Source: Tubulanus polymorphus | Taxonomy: Eukaryota; Nemertea; Palaeonemertea; Tubulaniformes; Tubulanidae | Direction of reading: 5' to 3' | Assembly (NCBI RefSeq): GCF_964204645.1 | Contig: NC_134031.1 | Location: forward strand, 11,262,501-11,326,500 | Length of the DNA stretch: 64,000 nt | Shown: positions 54,645 through 63,760 of the stretch, in pieces | How positions within the stretch are numbered: position 1 is the stretch's first letter | Layout of the letters: each line of letters opens with the position of its first letter | Notes under the pieces: generated by a model | Database searches by the model: none | What the model was told of the DNA's origin: nothing | What the model saw: only the letters and a program-made list of their open reading frames with translations | Made by a program: the position numbers and the translations under genes

Positions 54645-54872
54645 CTAAATCATATCCTTGATATCAAATTCCTCAACGTATTGTTCATTATTTGGATCAT
54701 TATTCCATAATTCAATAAATTTCTTTGCCTTTGTTAACTGTTCTGAATATAACTGTAAATATTCTAGTTTCAATTCATTCTCTAAATGTGTTTTAGTTTT
54801 ATTGTGTCTTGCTTTTTGGGATTTATCTATATTGATATTACATGTTGGGCAGTAGTACTTATTTGCTTCCAT
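54645..54872 (-). CDS. Chimeric ORF: polymerase zinc finger 1 plus HNH-type tail, E2 right end
   Basis: A 75-aa counterpart of 24618-24869. Residues 1-38 copy the polymerase N-terminus (with ENELKLEY for ENKLKLEY); the rest is QLYSEQLTKAKKFIELWNND and NEQYVEEFDIKD. Its presence in both elements at the same junction shows that the fusion is older than their divergence. Confidence 0.65.
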   Translation of the reverse strand: MEANKYYCPTCNINIDKSQKARHNKTKTHLENELKLEYLQLYSEQLTKAKKFIELWNNDPNNEQYVEEFDIKDMI

Positions 54873-55182
54873 TTTAATACTAAAATTTTTATTAAAATTG
54901 ATTTTAGAAGTTATTCATTTATATTTTGTTCATATATATGAATATTTTTAGAGTAATAGGGAATATCTTGTTTCATATCAAAGGTTGAAAGGGCTAGTGA
55001 GTAAAAAATGAAAAATATGAAAATAATAATAATTTCTATTTGAATTAGGAGTGAAACTCATATAAAATGAAAAATAAATTCGAGTGTGCGAGAATTATTT
55101 TTCATTTTATATGAGTTTCGCTACTAATTCAAATAGAAATTGTTATTATTTTCATATTTTTCATTTTTTACTCACTAGCCCT
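54759..55182 (-). repeat. Right terminal inverted repeat of E2
   Basis: 424 bp, complementary to 38078-38447. It keeps the complete inner palindrome arm that the left end has partly lost. Confidence 0.9.
54990..55182. repeat. Palindromic terminus of E2, right
   Basis: A 193-bp palindrome. The inner arm runs from AGGGCTAGTGAGTAAAAAAT and the outer arm is its complement, ending TTACTCACTAGCCCT. Loop around AATTCGAGTGTGCGAGAATT. Confidence 0.88.
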
Positions 55183-55569
55183 GAGGACCCATTTTCTGTG
55201 ACTGGAGCCGGTCATCTCCAGTGGAAAAGTAAAGAAACAAATGCACTGTATTCAAATATAACCATCCAAACAACGGACGCAATACTGACAAAATGGTTAA
55301 CGGATGCGGAAAGTTGTGTAGCCTAGTGTCAAATGTGTACCTGGACTCTGCTTCGCTGCGAATATCATCTGCCAGTTCAGGAAGTAGCGGAGAGGCTGAT
55401 GTGTGCCGTCTGTGCTGTCGTCTGGTATCGAAGTGTGGTGGAACGTCGAACATTACATCATTGTATCGATAAAACGAGGTATTTTGACTTCTCGCAGATC
55501 AAATGCGTGACCATTTTCAAACTTCGAGGCATTTTTGTCGGTTTCCAGGCAGCATGGACAAATTCTGTT
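55183..55569. other. Gypsy B sequence between env and Polinton E2
   Basis: About 390 bp of retrotransposon-derived DNA without a supported frame. Its continuation after the Polinton is 37707-38077. Confidence 0.5.
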
Positions 55570-56898
55570 TCAAGTGTATTCGGGCGCCATCCTGATCGGT
55601 GCGCGACGTCTCGGCTCTTGTAGTTGATTAAGTATCGACGGATTAAGGCTAGTTATCCCTCCGAACCGTAACCAAATTCGAGTAAGACGAACGCGGCTAG
55701 GGTGGTTCTTATAATCGTTGCAAGATATTACTTCTTTACGTAACCATGATAAATGGAAATGAAATTGTTTGGAATTAAATTCCGTGTAAAAATCACCAGA
55801 ATGGGAGACACCGATATAGTCCGGAAGGTTTTTTATCAAGGTGCAATTGTGAGAGGACACATTGACTGGCACGGGCATTGCAGAAACGGAATAGACGTTA
55901 AAAATAGTGCTGGTTTCTGATATTGGAAATTTTACGTAGATGTATATCGCCTTGTCAGTCCTCGTATAGAGAACGTTTCGAACTTGATAGTAATGTCCTG
56001 GATTTGAATATGAAATTGTGAATCCAGGATAATGTGTAGAAAGGAGATCTCGGATCGTACCGATCGTTTTTGAAATTATATGCGATGGAACCAGATTGAT
56101 CGGTAGATACCCATCAATTAGGTTTTGCACGCCGGCCAGCCATTTGTGTCCCTCCATAGAATATTGTGCAGACACCTCTAGCACCGAGGAAAAATACTGG
56201 AAGAAATCACTCATGGCCAGCAGTGAAGCTTCCATGTCCGAGATCCGTACCCTGTTTTGTCCGGCGAATTGGGAGAGTTTGATAAGGTTATCCTGGATAT
56301 TATTGATGAGAGCGTGATTGTTTCGCACACCCTCAACAATGTTATCCAGGCGGGATGATGTCACATTCATAAAGGAGGACATCTCCCTACCTTGACGAAT
56401 GACTTCGTTTTTAACCAATTCAGAAGCTTTTTCTAATCTGCCTATGTGGCTCCGGATCTCGCTCACTTCGCTTTCAGTGGCTGTACCAAACATAACTTTG
56501 ACACGCTTCCAAAAAAAGTTAAAAAGTCCGCGTTTGGATCTGTGGCCAGAAGAGGTTTGGTACATCCAAGCCGGCATGAGTGATTTTATTTCGTTCAAGG
56601 TTGTCTCAAAACTAGCCGCCGAGTTGTTTCTCTGCTTTGCTAGAGCTATTATTGCCTGCTGCAGGTACTGGCATGCCCTGTCCGGATTAGAAGGACAGTC
56701 AGGTGTTTTAAAATGCGGCAGCGGATACCGAAGCCAGGGAATAGAATATGTGTGGCTCCATACGGAGCCAGCATTGTCAACCTGTCCCTGTTCCGTAAAC
56801 AGGACTCCATAGTCCTTTCGAAGAATTACTTTCTCCGCAACCTATTCCGTGCCAGCACCCACTATCAGGGTTAAGATGAGTAGATTAATTGTACTCAT
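55570..56898 (-). pseudogene. Gypsy B envelope-like gene (F-type), broken
   Basis: The frame opens at an ATG at 56898 with a short hydrophobic leader (signal-peptide-like) and meets an in-frame TAG near 56842. It then stays open to 55570. Near residue 120 a furin-type site RSKR is followed by a Gly/Phe-rich segment (GLFNFFWKRV), the arrangement of a fusion peptide. Heptad-like helices come next (EVSEIRSHIGRLEKASELVK, NNHALINNIQDNLIKLSQFA), then a Cys-containing ectodomain with NVSS as a glycosylation site. No C-terminal membrane anchor is visible before the frame ends, so it is also truncated or frameshifted at the 3' side. In errantiviruses such proteins mediate membrane fusion. Here only the decayed remnant is present. 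Confidence 0.75.
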
Positions 56899-57799
56899 GG
56901 TCTGAAATGACAAGGAAAACAAGACCTGTAACAGAAAAGATCGATGAAATTACTATTTTAGTGGTTGTTCTTCTCAAAATTACAGGTGACACTTTCTTAC
57001 TTATGATATAAGGACCATGATTAGGATGAAGCAGCTTCTTAGTCAGACCCTTAATGCTTTTTGAATTGTGAAGCCAAACAAAGTCACCCTCCGCGTATAC
57101 CGGTTCCGTGACTTTAAAACGCCTATCGTGTTGAAGTTTGGTTCTTTCCTGTGTTTGTTCCAAATTTTCTTTTGCCCATTTTCTGGCCTGACTTAGATTG
57201 TCCGCGGTCTCTTTAACCCAGTCATGAGCTGTATAAAATTCATGTTCGGGTGGTAAAAGTGACGTGTCAGTAGGCATTCGGGCTTCACGGCCATGCATAA
57301 GGTAAAATGGTGTATACGCGGTACTCTTTATGACTGACGTCCTGTAAGCAAAAAGTAATGGTTGGATGAAATCATCCCAATCGGTTTGGTGCATATTACT
57401 GAACATACTGATTCCTTGTACCAAGGTACCGTTGTATTTCTCTGTGAGTCCGTCTGTACAAGGGTGATATGCTGAAGTTCGCGCTTGTTTCGTACCACAA
57501 AGCATGCATAACTCTTTAACTAAGGCCGATAGGAAGTTAGTGCCTCTGTCACTTAAAATAGTACCTGCTGCACCATGTCTACAAAATTACTCGTCGAAAA
57601 GTAGTCGAGCAATGACTGGGGCTGTTATAGATTTCGTCGGGAACGCTTCAGCCCACCTAGTTAGGTAATCGGTAATCACTACTATATATCGGTTTCCTCG
57701 TTTTGAGGGGTGAATAGGACCAATACAGTCTATAGCAATTCGATCGAATGGCGTTTCCACTGCCGGAATTGGTATTTGAGGGGCTATGACTTTATGCAT
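56885..57799 (-). pseudogene. Gypsy B integrase
   Basis: The core begins in 57799-57587 with PFDRIAIDCIGPIHPSKRGN (first Asp) and YLTRWAEAFPTKSITAPVIA. A frame break in 57586-57506 interrupts the region of the second Asp. 57505-56885 continues with SAYHPCTDGLTEKYNGTLVQ (catalytic Glu), SVIKSTAYTPFYLMHGREAR and a C-terminal EGDFVWLHN and LTKKLLHPNHGPYIISKK. It ends overlapping the env start by about 14 bases. Confidence 0.85.
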
Positions 57800-57832
57800 G
57801 GGGACCTTTTTGGTATTGCACGGGATACATGA

Positions 57833-58561
57833 TTACACCCAATGTAGAATGTCATCATACATCCCAGGCCAATAATATTTCGATCGTATCTTGTCATATG
57901 TCATATCAAAACCAAAACGGCCACCCGTGACATCGTCATGATAGGCAGTCAGGATGTCCTCTCTGAGGGCGACAGGTAGATAGATCTGAAACTGCGGTGC
58001 ATTCATTAGGCCCTTAGACGACCGTCTCAGTTTTCGACATAGTAAGCCATTTGGCCGGAGAGAGTAAAATTCTGACAATAACATGACTTCGCGGGCTACC
58101 TTATCGTTGGCCGGTAGTTCGCGTGTACCCAAATATTTGATAGGATCCCATGCGTAAGGGTCATCGCGTTGTGCTTGGCTCATTACTGATATAGTGTCTC
58201 GCGGAGTTTCAGTGGTTGGGACAACATCTGGATCTGTATCTATAGCGTTCACGTATTGGCGCCTAGATAGGGCGTCGGCGTTGCTATAGACGCGGCCAGC
58301 ACGATGGATGATTTCCATATCGTATTCTTGAAGGGTCATCGCCCAACGGCAAAGGCGACCTTGGGGTTCCTTCAGTGACATAAGCCATCTTAATGCGCCG
58401 TGGTCCGTGACCACACGAAATCGCCGTCCGTGGAGGTAGGGCTTAAATCTCTTAATGCCTTCCATAATGGCAGCCATTTCACGCTGTGTCGTATCCCAAT
58501 TTCGCTCTCTTGGAAGAAAGTTGCGACCACCATATGCTATAACATGTTCCATGTTTTCCAT
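57833..58561 (-). pseudogene. Gypsy B RNase H and integrase zinc domain
   Basis: 242 codons. RNase H: HVIAYGGRNFLPRERNWDTT, QREMAAIMEGIKRFKPYLHG, FRVVTDHGALRWLMSLKEPQ and HRAGRVYSNADALSRR. The integrase N-terminal His pair follows (LTAYHDDVTGGRFGFDMTYD with KYYWPGMYDDI). The frame then stops before the Cys pair. It directly adjoins the linker frame at 58569, so the RT has been deleted between them. Confidence 0.87.
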
Positions 58562-58568
58562 TAATCTT

Positions 58569-58907
58569 TCAAAAGTATTTTGATTTGTTAGATTCTACTG
58601 ATTTCGCTTTATCAGAATCGCTTATTATGTTTAAAGGCGCGGTGGATAGATATCCAAGTGTTGTATTCTTATATAATTTGATAGATTTGACAGTCGGATT
58701 ACATATCCGGAAGGGAACAGTTCTGTTTTGTACAGTGGCAACCACTTTTGCTCCAATAAGATTCTTCTTATTAAGCCTAGTGTTCGGTTCAATTATACAC
58801 TCGGTGCCATCTTCTACGTTCTCCAACACTTTAGCCGGTATAACAACTTCAGAAAATGGGGGGAATGGTTTCGGTCTCTTGTACACAAACACGAGTCTCA
58901 TGGACAA
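58569..58907 (-). pseudogene. Gypsy B protease-RT linker domain
   Basis: 112 codons: FPPFSEVVIPAKVLEN, GTECIIEPNTRLNKKNLIGA and VPFRICNPTVKSIKLYKNTT. This all-beta segment is usual between protease and RT in gypsy elements. It overlaps the protease end in another frame. Confidence 0.7.
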
Positions 58908-59793
58908 GATCGTACTGTTTTTGTAAAGTCACCGGTTCTGTCCCCGGGAATCGTACAGTACCCGTACCTAAATCTAATATGGCACCATGCGGTGTTAGAA
59001 AGTCCATTCCTAGTATAATATCATAAGTTAGATCAGCTGCAACTTGAGCTTTTATCTCAAATTTCCCCTGTCCAATCTCAAGTTCAAAATTTGTAGTACC
59101 TAAAATATTGATCGGAGATCCATTGGCTGAATGTACATTAGCACAACCTCCGCCATTTAATTTCTTATCTTTAAAATAGCTAATACGTTTGAACATCGAG
59201 TGGCTTATTACCGTAATTCCGCTTCCACTATCGACTAATACAGTGACCGCATGTTCGCCTATTTTTCCATGAAGGGAATTCGCTACAGAAGCCAGAATAG
59301 TTCGGGAAGCATCTTTATGACAGAACCAATAAGACATTTGATGTAACACATTTTGAAAACAGTGAATTATTTCATAAGCATAACCCCAATAAATCACTAC
59401 GAACGACGACACGTAATATATCAAAGAGCATGTAATTGGTGAACAAACAGATGATGCCTTGACTATGAATAAGTGCAAAAGTTGCATTCCTGAATATAGG
59501 TAGCAGACTACGGTACGAACACATGTTACTGTTAGTGAACACAACATAGTGCCAATGACCAACATGTAAATAAATAACTGAGATAATAGGTAACATGATA
59601 TTCTGAACATTCCCTGTGTCAGAGCCGAGAAGTGAAAGTATGGATTATCGATTTGTGATATTTGTGATTGACTGATAGGTTTGTTGTTTACAACAGCTGG
59701 TTCGTGAATAGGGTGTAGTTTGTGGACTTTTGGAGGCATGTGGTGTTGTACGGAACGAGTGGGGTTTGCAATTTTTAGCCCGCTTATACCCAC
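58849..59793 (-). pseudogene. Gypsy B protease with hydrophobic leader
   Basis: 314 codons, in another frame from gag, as expected for a frameshifted pol. Active site AVTVLVDSGSGITVISHSMF near residue 190 and YDIILGMDFLTPHGAILDL near 270. Residues about 65-150 are unusually hydrophobic, with several membrane-like stretches (YLLSQLFIYMLVIGTMLCSL, LIYYVSSFVVIYWGYAY). This is not typical of a retropepsin and may be inserted sequence. Confidence 0.78.
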
Positions 59794-59810
59794 TGTATGA
59801 CGGGCCGAAT

Positions 59811-61091
59811 CTAGTTTCCCTGATTCGGAGGCCTCGGGGTTGAAGTACCGTGGTTATAGTTCCCGTAATTACGTGGTGGTGCATGGCGAGGTTGGTATTG
59901 GTTTGTGTGCCTTGTGTATGAGTTAGATGGCGGCTGATAATTGTTTTGATTGTACCTTCGTCCGCGAAAAAATTGTTCATCCCGACAGTAGTGGGCTGTG
60001 TGTCCTAAACGTTTACATCGACCACATATAGGTTCACCTGTCGTGCTACGTAGATTGCGTTGGGCACCCCCATCTGTTGGCCTATTATTTTGGGATTGAA
60101 TACTACGGACCTCAGCCCGAAGAAAAGATATTTCCTCTTTTAGGGATTTCAAAATTTCCGACTCTGGGCTGCTGATTGCATTGACAGTAGGCGGGGTTTC
60201 TAGTTGATTAATTATCTCTGCCGTGAGGGCGTGATTAACGGCTTCATCAATCGAATTGGGGTGTTGTATTAGCACGAATTTTCGAAGGTCCGATCTCAAT
60301 CCTGCGAGAAATATCTGTAGCCTAGATGCGGGAGAGGTTCCTAATTTAGAAAATTTAGATGTCAGATCCTCCGTAAACGACCGTACGGGCTCATGAGGAC
60401 CCTGTTTCCTACCAAGCAGGGCCTGCTCCTGAACCCAATACAGGTCCTTTGGGTCTAACTTCGACTGGAGACCATCCTTAATGTGTGCATACGTAGGGGT
60501 CCCGGGGCCAGTATATTGCGATATTATATCATCAAAGTGGTCCCGCGCAATATCTGTTAGATATGCGGGCAAAGCAGACGCTCTCACCCCATCACTCCAC
60601 CGATTAAGTGAAGCCAACGCCTCAAAATCGCGAATAAATCTCGAAAAATCTCTCGAAGATTTTCCTGAAAATTTCTCCAATTCAGGAGGATGGAAAAGTG
60701 GCTTCTCGAGCCTGTGAACTAGAAGATTTAGGTCGTCCTGATAATCTGCAGCCCTATCGGGGGTCACATGACTATACGACGCGATAGGTGGGGGCGGCGG
60801 TGTGGGTGGGATAGCCACAGAATATATCGGCGATTGAATGCTCGGCGTAGGCGCAACTCGAGGTGACGGCACTGCCGGTGGCTCAAATGCAGGCCGCAAA
60901 TATGGAACATCAGCAGTTGACCGAGGGGTACTCGAGGCAAAAGTAACAGAAGTGACAGCCGATGGATTAAATGAATGCGACGTTACATATTCTCTCTGAA
61001 CACGGGGTGGCCTAACCGTAACTGTGGTAGAATCGTCCTCACTCCCAGTGTCGGACTGTGTTACAACCGTATGAACCTCCATAGGAAACAA
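59811..61091 (-). CDS. gag: Gypsy B Gag
   Basis: An open 426-aa frame. The N-terminal 110 residues are Pro/Ser/Thr-rich (VAIPPTPPPPPIASYSHVTP). The capsid part has LEKFSGKSSRDFSRFIRDFE, ARDHFDDIISQYTGPG, QALLGRKQGPHEPVRSFTED and LQIFLAGLRSDLRKFVLIQH. A single CCHC knuckle CGRCKRLGHTAHYC lies near residue 366, followed by a basic Asn/Tyr/Arg-rich end. It is the only complete gene of gypsy B. It lies about 150 bp from the 5' LTR. In the family it forms the intracellular particle and packages RNA. Confidence 0.9.
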   Translation of the reverse strand: MFPMEVHTVVTQSDTGSEDDSTTVTVRPPRVQREYVTSHSFNPSAVTSVTFASSTPRSTADVPYLRPAFEPPAVPSPRVAPTPSIQSPIYSVAIPPTPPPPPIASYSHVTPDRAADYQDDLNLLVHRLEKPLFHPPELEKFSGKSSRDFSRFIRDFEALASLNRWSDGVRASALPAYLTDIARDHFDDIISQYTGPGTPTYAHIKDGLQSKLDPKDLYWVQEQALLGRKQGPHEPVRSFTEDLTSKFSKLGTSPASRLQIFLAGLRSDLRKFVLIQHPNSIDEAVNHALTAEIINQLETPPTVNAISSPESEILKSLKEEISFLRAEVRSIQSQNNRPTDGGAQRNLRSTTGEPICGRCKRLGHTAHYCRDEQFFRGRRYNQNNYQPPSNSYTRHTNQYQPRHAPPRNYGNYNHGTSTPRPPNQGN

Positions 61092-61224
61092 TCAAAATGC
61101 TACACATAAATCTAAAATAGTAATTTAAGTAGGGACTCGCTTGGTACAGCAAGAAAATACGCTGAAAATGAAAAGTCGAATTAGTATATAGAAAGAAAAA
61201 TAATTAGTAGCATACTCACCAAGA

Positions 61225-61242
61225 CCGTGGTTCTCCACCAGT
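61225..61242 (-). other. Primer-binding region of gypsy B
   Basis: On the element strand the bases after the 5' LTR read ACTGGTGGAGAACCACGG. A TGG two bases after the LTR is the expected complement of a tRNA CCA end. The tRNA was not identified. Confidence 0.6.
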
Positions 61243-61616
61243 TGATATAGGATTCCGTAGTGAAATTCCTAGCTCAGAGAATTGACAAGAAATGTGGTTG
61301 TTAGTTAATTCAGTTTATTGAGCCGACCGAGCTGTTGTGAGAGCTAGAACAAGAGTCTAGAACAAGAGAGTCTAGAACAAGAGAGTGAACTGGAGAATGA
61401 GTCCACGACAAGCGTATTTATACTCTCAGATGGCCACGTCAATTGAACAATGACCATCTGGATTACTTGATGATCACGAAGGCCACGTTGGCAAAACAAT
61501 GACCATCTGGATTAATCACGAAGGCCATATTTACTAATGTAGAGTTTCAAATATGTGCTCAAATTTCCGGTGCATATGTTTCACTGTAAGCTATCTAGCT
61601 CATCTTCTATATATCA
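61243..61616 (-). repeat. Gypsy B 5' LTR
   Basis: 374 bp, TGATATAGGATTCC to CTATATATCA on the plus strand, matching 37328-37689 in the same orientation. Differences are few substitutions and one extra GAGTCTAGAACAA-type unit. Confidence 0.92.
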
Positions 61617-61620
61617 GATG
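61617..61620. other. Target site duplication of gypsy B, right
   Basis: GATG directly after ...CTATATATCA, matching 37324-37327. Confidence 0.85.
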
Positions 61621-62888
61621 GTTCTAGTAGGATGCGGACCATCAGTAGGTGTACCTCCACTAGAATCACATGCCGGGCCAGCAACCACATATCCATCTTG
61701 AGGTGTCGTTTGCATATGGTTTGATGGTCTCGATATCATTTGAATATGGTTTGATGGTCTCGATATCATTTGAATATGGTTTGATGGTCTCACGGTGGTG
61801 GGGCTAGTATGATGGTAACCATCAATAGGTGCATCTCTACTTGCATCGCACTTTAGACCATTTGCCATATTCATCCGATTTTTCCTACGTCTTGCAGGGG
61901 GTATATACAGCGGTACAGGTGGGACTATTTCCTGATGGGGTTTCCATTGCCCCCCTGAAAACTCCGCTTCTCGTTTCCCTGGTTTCCCTTAGGTAGGTGG
62001 CAGTTACTTGAATAGTGACTACTCCCCTCGCAATTATAGCATTTAACTTGTGGGCACAAGTTTTCAGGGTGGTCTGCATCTCTGCAACGCCAACATTTGT
62101 CATCGGCAGGCGGTCGACGATTGCCATTACCAGAGACAACTGCTTCCAAATGACCTACTCGAGTCATCAGCGTTCCCATCATCGATTTCAATTCGTCGAG
62201 TTGTTTGGCTATAGCTGAGCTGGGTCTGGTTAACGGATACTTTTTGTTTATGAGTCGTGCACTCAGTCAACCGTGTAGCTGTTTCCAGAGTCCGTGCTTG
62301 AGCGACTGCTGCAGCCAACGAACTTGGCTGGGCCGGATACATTGACTGCTTCGCTGAGACGGGTAGGCTATTACCTTTTAGGAATTGGTCTTTGGCCAAT
62401 TCATCTTGCAGCTCGAAGGCAATGCCAGGGTACGCGTTCCTTGCCAGTTCTGCTAACTCGTCGGCATAGCGTTCCACAGATTCTGTTGTCTTTTGGTCCC
62501 TCCCTTTCAACAACATCTTAAAGTCATCCGCAGTCTCTGTTTGTTGGAAGCGCGATGATAGCCGCCTACAGAAATCATCATACGACAGGCTCGAGTCGAG
62601 ACGTAGGTTCGAGACAGCCTGGTATGCCTCATGGTCAAGTCGCATCATCAGGTGTGATTTACGCTGTTCGCCCCCGTTGATGCGAGAACTAATCTGAGCC
62701 AGGTCAGCGAACGCGTCAAACCTTTCGAGCCAAACGCGGAAATTGTGTCTCATGGTATAGGGCTTGGGTGCCGGAATATTGTGCATTTTCGGGGTGGGTG
62801 CATCTCTCGTCAGGACCCTCTCCATCACTTCAGTCAGTCGCTGGAGGATGGAATCCTCAGATGTTTTCAAATTTTCAGATTTTGTCAT
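61617..62888 (-). pseudogene. gag: Gypsy A Gag, frameshifted
   Basis: 62888-62127 encodes a capsid-type Gag: MRHNFRVWLERFDAFADLAQ, AYQAVSNLRLDSSLSYDDFC, ESVERYADELAELARNAYPG and QDELAKDQFLKGN. After a frameshift near 62190, 62191-61925 carries two zinc knuckles (CWRCRDADHPENLC and CYNCEGSSHYSSNC). After another shift, 61874-61617 holds a Pro/Ser-rich linker with three copies of SRPSNHIQMI-like repeats and runs to the gypsy B insertion point. It has been separated from its protease by 24 kb. Confidence 0.82.
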
Positions 62889-63290
62889 CGTTGGACGGCC
62901 ACGTTGGTTTTAACGAGAGGCTACCCTCCCCACTAACCAGGGGGTCATGATGTGCAGCTCCGGCCGTTGGTGACATAGGCCTACATAAGGCCAAGGGCTC
63001 ACACACATCATTCTCAACATCCGACATAATTACTATTCTTTCATACAAATGACACAGAAAATACAGGACCGCAAATAAATTTAGAGGAAACAGGCACTTA
63101 AATAATACTAAAAATGTACTAGGAATTACGAAGTCGAGGCATTCTCTATTTGATAAAAAGCGAAGGAAGTGACAAGGCCGTAGGCCTATACAACTTCATA
63201 ATTAAAATTTTTATAAAACGTGCCTGGCACATGCGGCAGAACACGGTTTTTTTATTGCGATTGTTTCGGTCTTAAGTATTTCACTTTATG
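62889..63290. other. Noncoding flank of gypsy A
   Basis: The 5' untranslated part or LTR of gypsy A should lie here, but no match to the region beyond its 3' end was seen. Nothing else recognised. Confidence 0.45.
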
Positions 63291-63297
63291 GTTTCAG

Positions 63298-63760
63298 ATT
63301 ATCAAACCTACAGACGATTTTGGTCGATGGAATTACCTAATGAACGGCTACAATCCGGCACCAGAACAACAAAATCCGACACCCACACAAAACAATCGTA
63401 GCCACCATCAACATCAGCCACCGATCAAAAAAAAATGACCAATGAGCGAAAGCAATTAAGAGTAAGTGCCAAAATTCGGTTAAGGGAACCTCGTTGTGTC
63501 AGTTTTTTTTAAACCTAGCTCTTGTTTTTCTAGTCGATATTCAGAGATGCGTGTTCCATCGAGCAACTAAATGGCATGAAAGGGCCATCAGAAAACATTG
63601 AAACGAGTAAGATACAAGCCCTATTCTCAGATAACTAATTTCTGTATTCGGTTATGGTAAAACTATATATTAAACTGTTTGCTTTGAATTCTAGATCGAA
63701 AGTGACCTCCAAATTGCCAACATTTCGCCGAGTACGACGTCGATATTAGACGAAATTAGA
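63298..63760 (+). other. Possible exons of an unidentified spliced gene
   Basis: Three blocks have splice-like borders. About 63298-63438 follows TTTCAG and encodes DDFGRWNYLMNGYNPAPEQQ plus a Gln/His/Pro-rich end with a stop. About 63535-63607 follows TTTTTCTAG, encodes RDACSIEQLNGMKGPSENIE and meets GTAAG. A block from 63695 follows TTCTAG. The reading phases do not join cleanly, so this is only a suggestion. Confidence 0.25.

Larger units (their letters stand above)
38078..55182. mobile_element. Polinton/Maverick element E2 inside gypsy B
   Basis: About 17.1 kb, same family and orientation as E1, with terminal inverted repeats 38078-38447 and 54759-55182. Both ends start at the same point (GGGCT...AAAAAATGAAAAATATGA), which is about 40 bp inside the position corresponding to the AGTAATAGGG terminus seen on its own inner palindrome arm. 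No 6-bp target duplication was found. It inserted downstream of the env gene of gypsy B. Polymerase and ATPase are intact and the integrase nearly so; capsid genes are broken. Confidence 0.93.
37328..61616 (-). mobile_element. Gypsy B: env-bearing Ty3/gypsy (errantivirus-like) retrotransposon, split by Polinton E2
   Basis: LTRs at 61243-61616 (5') and 37328-37689 (3'), a TGG primer-binding region next to the 5' LTR, a polypurine tract next to the 3' LTR, and a GATG duplication. Gene order on the minus strand: gag, protease, linker, RNase H, integrase, env. Without the Polinton it measures about 7.2 kb. It lacks reverse transcriptase and has several stops, so it is not autonomous. Confidence 0.9.
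34053..62888 (-). mobile_element. Gypsy A: Ty3/gypsy retrotransposon split by gypsy B
   Basis: Two separated parts on the minus strand belong together: gag at 62888-61617, and protease, RT, RNase H and integrase at 37327-34053. Removing 37328-61616 plus one copy of the 4-bp duplication joins the gag-side frame ending at 61617 to the frame entering the protease at 37218 without a stop. LTRs were not found: nothing in 62.9-63.2 kb matches 32.3-33.8 kb. The element carries frameshifts and an RT deletion and is dead. Confidence 0.85.
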
